DNA of 64,000 nucleotides. Source: Laccaria trichodermophora. Taxonomy: Eukaryota; Basidiomycota; Agaricomycetes; Agaricales; Hydnangiaceae. Under the pieces are notes generated by a model. The model was not told the DNA's origin. It searched no databases and saw nothing but the letters and a program-made list of their open reading frames with translations. Numbering within the stretch: position 1 is the stretch's first letter; every line of letters starts with the position of its first letter. Location: positions 981,589-1,045,588 of the forward strand of contig JACTVC010000022.1 in NCBI GenBank assembly GCA_018417955.1. Reading direction: 5' to 3'. Positions 47,301 through 55,924 of this stretch are shown piece by piece. The position numbers and the translations under genes are program-made.

Positions 47301-48358
47301 TTGGGAAGCTTCAGTGTAGGGCTACAACTTTCGTTTTTTGACCATTTTTGGTAACTGGTCATGTGACCATCATCCCAACATCCCCTTACATGGACCCTGA
47401 TAGGTAAAGTCATTCTCCTCTTGGTTTTCTTCACTTTTTAGTCAAACCAGGTGATATTTCCCTTTTGGGATGGACCCTGAAGTGGACCCTGAAGGCAGTG
47501 CCTGATGTTCTGTACACCATTCAAAGCATTCATGCCCTGGGTATCCATTGAAAAATTGCAATGAAATACCCAGGGCTACATTTGAAAAATCACAATGAAA
47601 TGCACAGGCTATCAATTGAAAAACCACAATGAAATGCACAGGGCATCTAATGAAAAATCACAATGAAATACCCAGGGCTCCACTTGCAAAATCACAATGA
47701 TATTGCTCATGTAGCTAATGGAAGTCACAATGATATCACCCAGGCACCTAATGAAAATTGCAATGATATCACCCATGTGGCTAATGAAATTTCCAATGAT
47801 ATTGCCCAGGTTTCTAATGAAAATTGCAATGATATCAGCCAGATAAATAATGAAAATTGCAATGATATTGGCCAAGTAGCTAATCAAATTTCTAATGATA
47901 TCGCCCAGGTTTCTAATGAAAATCGCAATGATATCAGCCAGATAAATAATTGAGATTCACAATGAAATCCCTAAGCTACAAGAGTGAAAAATTCATTGAA
48001 AGCGGCAGGAAATAAATATGAGATTTGCAATGAAATCCTCAAGATACATCAATGAAAAATCAGTATGAAATATAAATGAAAGTTCCTAGACATTCAGAAT
48101 GAAATATATAATAAAAATGATAAGGTAACAATATGAAAGCTGTAATGAGATTCCCTGAGGTATTTAATGAGAACCTAATGAAATGGTAAAATGAAAACTG
48201 AAATGAATTAGCCTATAAGTTATGAAATGAGAAATACAAGGGAGCCTAATGAATGAAATGTCTCAGGAAATCTAATGAAGCCTTTCATTGATGAGTGTGG
48301 CATTATACACATCGCTTATATGGCAAATGTCTTGTTTTATCATAAAAGTGGTTACCAC
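44331..48358. mobile_element. 4.03 kb giant inverted-repeat (foldback) element
   Basis: The left half reads outward from GTGGTAACCACTTTTATGAT and the right half ends with its exact reverse complement. The two arms pair about the axis at 46344/46345. The outer ~1.1 kb of each arm looks identical, with coordinates summing to 92689 throughout (for example 44802-45077 and 47612-47887). The first visible difference is one base in a poly-A/T run (45461 vs 47221). The inner ~0.75 kb (TAGTCTAAGTC/TACAAAAGT repeats and a CATCATG..CAAGTTG region) still pairs but is clearly diverged. No transposase is encoded. Near-direct repeats CCCTGTTTC(A/C)CC at 48360-48371 and 44315-44326 suggest a 10-12 bp target duplication, as for MULE-type elements. 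Confidence 0.85.
44750..45010. repeat. 33 bp tandem repeat inside the palindrome arm (mirrored at 47680-47940)
   Basis: GATATCATTGCAATTTTCAT recurs about 8 times at 33 bp steps. Because 33 is a multiple of 3, the array stays open in several frames and yields 91-96 codon open frames in both arms; these are not genes. Confidence 0.85.
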
Positions 48359-48394
48359 TGGTGAAACAGGGTTGTAGAGCTCGATGGACTGCAT
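48359..48394 (-). pseudogene. First 12 codons of the Gypsy extra ORF
   Basis: ATG at 48394, MQSIELYNPVSP, ending exactly at the border of the inserted palindrome. If one copy of the CCCTGTTTC(A/C)CC repeat is removed with the insert, the frame runs on into the 3' part at 44330, so this is the split 5' end of the same ORF. Confidence 0.6.
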
Positions 48395-48504
48395 AGTGAA
48401 GTTGTTGTTTAGCGGTTGGTAGAGTCGATTTGATGATTTATGAGACGGTTTGATAATGTAATTGTCAGCATATTCGTCGCACTTATATAGGTTTTCTTCC
48501 TCAG

Positions 48505-49062
48505 CTATTTTGACGATTGAGCGTTCCTCTTTTGGAGTGCCTTGAGTTTTTCCCATTCGAGTAGGACTTCTGGGGCGTTTTTCAAATTCTGCCTCGTTTC
48601 CCAAGTATCCCCTTCCGGTCCATAGTTGGTGTAACGTAACTGGTAAATTGGTATTCTTCACCCGTTCCTACCTTTCTGCGTGCGTTCTGCAACTATTTTG
48701 TCAACCTCGTATTCCGGTGATGCATCAAAACTTAACCTATTCGTTTTGAGTTGTGGACGGTCACCAAACTCGCTTGGTGACTCCTGATATTTCTCCAGAT
48801 GTTCGATATTAAGGACTGGGTGCATACCATAAGACCCTGGCATACAAAGTTGGTAAGCCACCACACTGATTTTCTTCATAATCTCAAAGGGACCCTCGTA
48901 CCTTGCAAGGAGTTTGTCGCCTCGACCCTTCTCATCCCTGAGCAAGCCGAGATTCTTCCTGTTGATCACCACCTTGTCCCCCTCTTCAAATTCCCAGTCA
49001 AGGCGTCCTTTGTTATATGCCTTCTTTTGAAATACTTGACCTAATAAGAGTGCGTCCCTGGC
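48505..49062 (-). pseudogene. Ty3/Gypsy chromovirus Pol, C-terminal integrase tail and chromodomain
   Basis: Minus strand: 'ARDALLLGQ', 'QKKAYNKGRLDWEFEEGDKV', 'GDKLLARYEGPFEI', 'YGMHPVLNIEHLEKY' are the C-terminal integrase region. A chromodomain follows ('YEVDKIVAERTQKGRNG', then 'YQLRYTNYGPEGDTWE', 'LKNAPEVLLEWEKL'). An in-frame TGA (48658-48660) cuts the chromodomain; the normal stop is TAG at 48505. Everything upstream (reverse transcriptase, RNase H, integrase core, gag) is gone, replaced by the LTR-like block at 49066. Confidence 0.85.
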
Positions 49063-49065
49063 CTG

Positions 49066-49588
49066 TGTAACGGTGTACTAGTATATACTACTACCCTTCT
49101 AGCGTGACCTAGTATCATCGTATTTACTTGTGTTTATCTTTCGTTATATAGTGTTATGTACATAACAAATAAGACACTTTGCAACCACATCTTATATTAC
49201 ATGTGGACGGAGTCACCCCTTTTCTGTATGGCTAGGCAGCCTTATGCCTCCCCTCTGGGATACAAGAGTCCTGCGCCGGGTGACTGCGCCCCAGTTCCTG
49301 GGTCACAGGATAATCTCAATGTGGTGACGCCTTGCAGCTCCACGTTACTTTCTCTCTCTCGTGTACCCCGGATATTCTCCGCCGCTATCTCGCACTCACG
49401 CCTTCGTTGAGAAGTCCCGATTCGCCCTTCGGTTTCACAATGGTGGGGGCACTGCGGACTTCATCAAGATGAAGTCCTGGAGTGCAGAGACCCGGAGAAA
49501 CTACATAAGGCAAGTCTGATTGACAGATCCTGTCAACTCACAACGCCTTCCAGAATTCCCGGCTCCCAAGTAAACCTAAACCTTAACA
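49066..49588 (+). mobile_element. LTR-like block truncating the Gypsy element
   Basis: Starts TGTAACGGTG exactly where Pol homology stops and ends CCTTAACA, so it has TG..CA type ends. It contains TATATAGTG and a C/T-rich leader-like part (CTTTCTCTCTCTCG). No second copy is in the window and no target duplication could be confirmed; it might be a solo LTR or the 5' LTR of the following ORF's element. Confidence 0.45.
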
Positions 49589-49589
49589 C

Positions 49590-51602
49590 TGGTGAGAAAA
49601 CCGTTGACCATGTCTTGCACGATGCTCCCACACCCTCGTTAGCGCGAATACCCGCTGCTTTCGAGGGCAATGGCTCGACTGGTAGCTGCCAATTACATGA
49701 TGTAGTTATGGCAGCTGCCATAAAAAAACTTGATCAGCTACCATGAATGAATGAAATGCAAAGTTTTCATTCATTCACGGCACCTGTTTCATTTGAGATA
49801 ATTTATTCTGTTTCATTCATTCCCGGCAACTGTTTCATTTTTTTTCATTCATTGCCATGGAGAATGAAATCGTTTTTGTTTCATTCCATTTCATTTCAAT
49901 CCTTTCTTCATTCCTACCAGGAAGAATGAAATTTATTCTGTTTCATTTATTCCTGGCAACTATTTCATTCTTTGTTTCATTTTTTGTTTCATTCTTACCA
50001 TGGAATTTTTGTTTCAATCTTTCAGGCAACAATTTCGATGTTTTAATACACACATAAATAAGGAAATAATATACAATTATGCCTGATATGTGTTGTGCCC
50101 TACTGCAGTGGTGTGGGAGGCCATATGGGAGTACTTTTGCATTTGAGGCTCAAATACATAACAAGATAGGCATACTGTTGCCAAATAAGGCACTTTAATA
50201 TTTTACATCAATTACATAATAATTTTCCCAGCTCTAACAATAAAGGAATGAATGAAACAGTTGCCGTGGTGGAATGAAATGAAAAATGAAGTAATTTCTG
50301 TGAATCAATGAAATGAAATGAATGAAACAGTTGCTGTGAATCAATGAAACAGAATGAATCATTTTGAATGAAATGGGTGCCGTGAATCAATGAAATTTCA
50401 TTTCATTCCCTCACAGTAGCTGATCAAGTTTTGCCACGGCAGCTGCCATAAATACATCGATGTAGAGTGCAGCTACTAGTGACGGCTCCACATCTCCCTT
50501 GCCCATGTTAGCGCGAATACCCGCAGCTTTTGAGGGTAACAACTCGGCTATGACGAACAACGGTCTTAGGCTTTCAATAGCCCCGACAACGCCAAAAACT
50601 CAATCTCTCCCAACTGACACGAGCTATGTCCCCAGCAGCTGCGCGAAGAGCTGCCATCATCAGGGCCTCGAAAGCCGGAACTCCCACTCGCATTCAAGCT
50701 TTCAACTGCATGAAAACGATTTAACCATCAACCTAGCCAATCGATTTCCCCTGGAAACCTCGTTAGCGCGAAATCTCGCAGCTTTCGAGGGTGACAGCAC
50801 TACTCGGCTGATTGACAAATCCTCGTCCTCACCTACTTTGTGTAAAGAGGAAGCAACAAACTATCCAGATACGATGGACGACGACTCTATGTCTCCCATA
50901 CCCACGATAGCGCGAATACCCGCTGCTTTCAAGGGTAATGACCTGTCTAGGATGAACGTCAATTCTGCACCCTCCACGCCCTCGACAACACGGTTGCCTA
51001 CAGCTTTCGAGGGTGACAGTGCCCCTCGGCTGATCAACAGCTCCTCGTCCTCGAATACGCCACATAAAGATGAGAACATGGATCATCAAACCTCCCAAGT
51101 CTCACCCGTGCCCTTGATAGTGAGAATAGTTGCTGCTTCTGAGGGTAATGACTCAGATACGTCAAACGACGGCTATGCCCGCAGTAGTTGTGCAGGGAAC
51201 TGCCATCGTCGGGTCTTCGAAGGTCAGAAATCCCTCTCACGGCCAAGTCAACAACGATACAAAGTCAAGACAATCGACGAACCCGCTCCCTCCCTATCAA
51301 CGTTAGCACGAATACCTATGACTTTCGAGGATAATGACTCCACCACAAGGGATGTCGACTCTATGACCTTCCGACCCTCGTTAGCATGGACAAACGCCAT
51401 GTTCAAGAATAATATCCAACCCACAAAAGAGGACGTCGTCCCCGTATCTCCCATACCCCCGTTAGCGCGAAAACCTGCTGCTTCTGAGGGCAATGGCCTA
51501 GCCATAACAGATGATGGCTTTGCTCCTTCCCTACCCATGTTAGTGTATACGCCTGTTGTTCTCAAGGCACAAGTATACATAGATGTCACTATAGTACCAT
51601 AA
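49590..51602 (+). pseudogene. ORF built from repeats of 'LARIPAAFEGN' type, split by a MITE
   Basis: The main open part is 50499-51602 (367 codons from ATG 50499). A motif of ~13 residues, L-A-R-I-P-A-A-F-E-G-(N/D)-(N/D)-S, occurs nine times there at 20-60 residue spacing, with decay toward the 3' end, and a tenth copy lies at 49633-49680 before the inserted MITE. Between motifs the sequence is Ser/Thr/Asp-rich. At DNA level each copy is CCCTCGTTAGCGCGAATACC then GCTGCTTTCGAGGG, whose ends are complementary (CCCTCG/CGAGGG). No domain recognised; it could be a decayed gag-like or repeat protein downstream of the LTR-like block. Confidence 0.45.
49707..50450. mobile_element. MITE with ~35 bp terminal inverted repeats
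   Basis: The left end TATGGCAGCTGCCATA...AACTTGATCAGCTAC is matched by the reverse complement of the right end with a few changes. Inside are many TTTCATTCATTCC/GGCAACTG words on both strands and no ORF of note. A near-direct repeat, TACAT(C)GATGTAG, stands within 3 bp outside both ends (49694-49705, 50453-50465). The short TIR starting near CAGCTGCC suggests a non-autonomous DNA transposon, perhaps hAT- or MULE-derived. Confidence 0.7.
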
Positions 51603-51894
51603 CAATAGAAATTGACAATTGTCCCAATAAGTCATAGGTCTACCCCAATGGGCCCAATACACATGGACGCCATGGATCCATACCTGGGACCCATGGATGT
51701 ACCTAACATATGGTATTCATGTGTGGCCCAATGGGTATTCATCAGACCTCATCATTGCCATAATCAATGGTAAAAGGTTGGGCCACATGTGCTCAAAAGG
51801 ACATGATTATTGCTATAATCAATGGTACCATAGGTACCCAAAGTATAATCTACTGATAGCCAAAAGTTGGGCCCATTTGCCCAGTGCACTTGTT
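51603..51894. other. Non-coding, GGCCCAATGGGTA-rich DNA
   Basis: Repeated words such as ATGGGCCCAATACACATGG, GTGGCCCAATGGGTAT and ATAATCAATGGTA suggest decayed short repeats. No gene seen. Confidence 0.4.
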
Positions 51895-52345
51895 GAAAGA
51901 TCCGGATACATTCCTCCAGAAAGCTATTACGGAGACCTTGTAGAAGACACGGCCGCAAGTATTAATCAACGGAAAGCGGGGACGCAACTATGGCACAACG
52001 TGATCCATCTCCCAATACTTTGTAGAAGATGCGGGTGCGAGTATTCATAAATGTAAGTCACAAACTACCGACCTGCATCCCTTCCATCCAACAGATCCAA
52101 GCTTTTGTGATCTCCGAATACATTGTAGAAGACGCGGGGGGAAGTCTCAATCAACATTATACATCTCCGAATACTTTCTAGAAGGAACGGGTGCAAGTAT
52201 TAATTAACGAAAAGACACGGCCACAAGTATTGAAAAATGTGATGGGTCTCCGGATACTTTGTAGAAGCCGCGGGCGCAAGTATTCATAAATGTGATGGAT
52301 CTCCGGATACTTTGTAGAAGCTGCGGGCACAAGTATTCATAAATG
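51895..52345. repeat. Degenerate ~57 bp tandem repeat array
   Basis: Unit: TCTCCGGATACTTTGTAGAA, then G(C/A)CGCGGGCGCAAGTATTCA, then TAAATGTGATGGA. The last two units (52245-52345) are nearly identical; earlier ones (51900, 52005, 52115, 52170) are more decayed and partly incomplete. The array ends at the 3' end of the minus-strand gene at 52357. Confidence 0.75.
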
Positions 52346-52356
52346 TATGTAAAAAA

Positions 52357-52918
52357 CTAAGGCCCACCATCCATTCCATCCAACACCTTAAGTACAGCTC
52401 CTGAACTCACACCCTTGGATTGAAGTTGAACGGCCTTTTTCTTGAGGCTGATCATCATGTCCAACTGTTCAAGTTGGTCCTCCGCATGAGAGCGGACCTG
52501 CAGCAAAAAGTCCCGAGCCCTCACCGCTTCCTCGTATTCCCTATACAATACCTTATGCGCCATTCTGGCGTATTCCAGAGGGTGAGTCACTGCTGGCAAA
52601 TCCGGTGCGACCTCATCAAAAAAGGTCCGACGGAGATTCGAGGAGGGCGAGGATAGAGGTACCCGCGTAGGACCATCAGAATCCCTGAGCGTCGCGGAAG
52701 TTTTATTGCTTTCGGAGTTTGCAATAGCGACCTTCAGGATGGCTTTTAGAAAGTTGTAAAAGGACGAAATGAGATACGTACATCCGTATCATTTCTCGCC
52801 CGCTCCAGTCGCTCGTAGTTTTCCAACATGGAATTGATGCCTAGGTAGATTGGTCAACGAAATCAATGGTCATACGTGAACACCTACCCTTTGTTGCGGC
52901 GAACGTCCGGGACATCAT
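52357..52918 (-). CDS. Coiled-coil protein of the KDZ-linked cluster (possibly 5' incomplete)
   Basis: Three exons: 52888-52918, 52782-52840, 52357-52731; 154 residues from ATG 52918. The open frame continues upstream of the ATG (VRLAGNASAD), so an earlier exon may be missing. The C-terminal half is a long charged helix: 'ARMAHKVLYREYEEAVRARD', 'RSHAEDQLEQLDMMISLKKK'. The first part 'FAATKGINSMLENYERLERA' is also helical. No known family named. The third exon's acceptor (CCTGAAG) is weaker than the others. Divergent from the zinc-cluster gene at 53259 with ~340 bp between. Confidence 0.5.
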
Positions 52919-53258
52919 GTCCGCGGAAGCATTCCCAGCCAAACGGACTTTTGTTCTCCAGTCAGTTGACTAGTCAATAAACAAAAGGGTTGAACAGTGC
53001 GCACCAAGAGGGGACGTAGACGACATTTTATTGCTGAAGACGATTCGGAGGGTGGACAATGGAGTACTTTGTTCAAGACAATTTGGATGGTGGACAATGG
53101 AGTAATCGAGATGCGATCCTCCAGATTCGGCCGAAATTCATTGATGTCCGAAAATGGAAATGTTGACATAGAATATTTCCACCCCCACCACCTCTCTATT
53201 CTTTCCCATCACCCATCCACTCTGTTATCCACCCACCACGTTAGCGTCGACGGTCATT

Positions 53259-55564
53259 ATGTCCACCCCACTCTCCATCTTCAACATCCCCTCCGATCTC
53301 ACCAAGAAGCTTCCCACCCGTGAAAAAATCAACGAGATTTACCCGCGGATTCCCTCACTCATCGAATTGGCCCACACTTGGTACAGGGAATCGTATGAAG
53401 GTGCGAACGAGCGGACAAGGGCAGCTCGGGAGGATTCCCTACGAAAGGTTGTGGTGAGTGTATTTCACTATCTAACATTACATGCAACTCAGAGAAAAAT
53501 GTAGGGTTGGTACCTACGTTGCGCGCAAGTCCTGCAACACGATCCTGACTTTTCAGTAACGCCCGAGATGGAGCAGATTACCAACGAGGTCCTTGTAACG
53601 GAGCAGGGGGATTTTAATTGGGAAGTTCTCGAGGAGCCATCGCCCAAGCAGGAGCAAGAGGAGGAAGTTGAGGAGGATGACTTCAGTGATCTATTAGGCG
53701 GCTGGGGAGTGAACGCGGATGGGCCAGCGGCCGGAGAGAAAAGCAAACAGAAGGAGGTTGTGGAGGAAGTTCCGAAAAAGTGGAGTAGAGGGCACAAGCG
53801 TAAGGCGGATGCAGGGGATAATGGAGACATGGAGGCTGAGGTTGTGGAAGTACCAGGGCCGAAGGAGCAGAGGAAGAAGGCGAAGGTGCAGGGAGAGAAC
53901 AAGGATGTCGAGATGGACGACCCCGATTACGACTTTGGGACAATGGGAGTTACGGCCACCGAACCCACCCCCCGCCATCGCACTCCTTGCAAGCAGTGCG
54001 AGATCGCCAACTTGGATTGCGTTGTCGCAATAGGTCTCAAAGGCAACGCGTGCATCAAGTGCCGTTCAAGGAAGATCGGCTGTAGCTTTGTCAACACCCC
54101 CGGTGCGTCTGCCAATCGACTTACCTCCAATCCGATGCCCAAGAAGACGACGTCGAAAAAACCCCGTGAACTGACTCCCCCCATCGTCCTCGTCACTGCT
54201 CCGCCGAAGCAAAGTGCGAAGCCAGCAGGCAAAGAAATCAAGGCCAAAGATGCGCGCCCTCGTCCTCGCGCCACCAAACCACCCGCAAAGACTGAGGCTG
54301 TCACCCAGAGTGGGGGCTCTCGACCACCCCCCGCCAAGGACGATGCCCGCGGTCTCATTCATCCAGAGAAGACAACGGTATATGCGAATTCGTGCTACAC
54401 GGGACCGAACCAAATCCCTGAGAAGTCCGTAGCGGAGGTAATCGTCCCAGAGTCTGCAAAGGAACCAAAGGTGGCTATTCGGGTGACGCGGGCCTCAAGT
54501 CGCCAGACGTCCGAACCTGAGGTTAGCGTCACAAAGGGGAGGGAGTGTACGACCAGGCCACGATGGTGAAACAGCCAGTAAGTCCTTCTATTTCTCTATG
54601 GAAATACAGAGTGACTTAACGTCCCCCAGGGGCTACATTTGCGGAGCTTAGGGAAGACTCCCATACGCCCATCGACCTCCAGGATCCATTCACCCGTCGT
54701 CTCGACAGCATCTCGACATCCGTCTGCCAGCAAGGCGTTGATCTGGGCAAAATGTCCAATAAGGTCCGCGAGACGTCCGCCCGAGTCGAGGCCATGTCCG
54801 CCATCGCAATCCGGCAGAAGGACCAGGAGATGGAAGAGTTGAAGAAGGAACTCGAGATGCAGAGGTCGATGTTGGAGGACCTTGAGGAGAGTCAAAAGGT
54901 CTTGATGGAATCGTTCGCCGCACGCGCCCCGAGTGAGGATCCCGTCTCTTCGCAGGTGCTGGACGAACTCCATGAAAAGGTTGAAGGAATGGTAACCCAG
55001 CAGCAGATGAGGTCCTTGTCCGAGGGCCTGAAAACCCGGATTCAGAACTTTATCCAGGGGGTGAACGACAACCTTCGACTAAACGACGCGGATGGAATCT
55101 CGAGGTTACCGGACGAACTGGATAGCCTGGGTGGGAGGGTCGCTGGGATCGAAGAAGACATTCGAAACGTACGCCGTGGAAAGGAGTTCATTGAGGAAAG
55201 ATTGGGGAAGCTAGAGGGGCTCTGCCTCAATGTGATGACCAATGAGTTCTTGAGGCACCCGGATGATGGTTTGGACAAGTGGATGAGAGTTGAACGGGCG
55301 GTGGGATGGGACAGGGTAGTCGACGACGACGCGGTTCGGAAGGAGGTGCAGAGGGCTAAGGACGTGAAAGGGGGTTTGAGCGAAGTCCACGGGTCCGCGG
55401 GTGCTAAAGACCTGACTACCATCTCCCTGGGCGACGTCCATCCACGGCCATCGACTCCTTCCAACGACGCTCTGCACGGCCTAGTCCCCTCCATCGATGA
55501 CGGACGTTACATTTTCAATGCAGTTGACGGCTCTCCAGTTGACCGGGCCAAGACGTTGGATTAG
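53259..55564 (+). CDS. Zinc-cluster plus coiled-coil protein of the KDZ-linked cluster
   Basis: Three exons: 53259-53453, 53505-54546, 54630-55564; phases agree, 723 residues. The N-terminus is helical (LPTREKINEIYPRIPSLIEL), followed by an acidic stretch (EQEEEVEEDDFSDLLGGWG). A cysteine cluster around residue 225-265 reads C-x2-C-x6-C...C-x2-C-x6-C ('CKQCEIANLDC', 'CIKCRSRKIGC'), like a variant fungal Zn2Cys6/zinc knuckle with spaced halves. A basic Pro/Ala/Lys-rich linker follows. The third exon is coiled coil with heptads (KDQEMEELKKELEMQRSMLE; VRRGKEFIEERLGKLEGLC). The donor of exon 2 (GTACGA) is weak; without that intron translation would stop at 54569. Likely nuclear, DNA- or chromatin-associated (inference). 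Confidence 0.65.
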
Positions 55565-55924
55565 TTGTACGGTGTCTACGGCCCTCCTATAATTTTTTTT
55601 GGACATACACATAGTTATCGCAGCTAGGTTTTCAAATACAATTTTTCTTGAGCAGATGGTTACAATGCATTCCCTCCAGATGCTGGAGGGAATTAAACGT
55701 TAATCACCGAGGGTGATTAACGTTCCTGAAAAGGTCCAGGCGGCCGAAACAAAACGGTCCGCGGCCGTGGGGAAACGATCCAGCTTCTCCAGCTGTCTAC
55801 ATAGTTATTGCAAAGATTCCATTCAGATTATATTGTCAAGTACTAACGGACTGCTAAAGCTCCAATGTATTTAGACAAATGAAAGTCAAGTTCCAGTAAG
55901 TAAAAGGTCCGACGTTGGGCCGGA
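55565..55924. other. Convergent intergenic, contains a short inverted repeat
   Basis: GGGAATTAAACGTTAATCAC and AACGTTCCTG around 55690-55725 give an AACGTTAATCACC/GGTGATTAACGTT palindrome, which may be part of a 3' end or a small repeat. No gene. Confidence 0.4.

Noticed and set aside
44331..48358. CRISPR-like array
   Set aside because: Regular short repeats occur, but within a eukaryotic inverted-repeat element, without unique spacers.
53489..54413. Minus-strand frames of 86-143 codons
   Set aside because: Antisense shadows of the zinc-cluster gene, which has domain and coiled-coil support on the plus strand.
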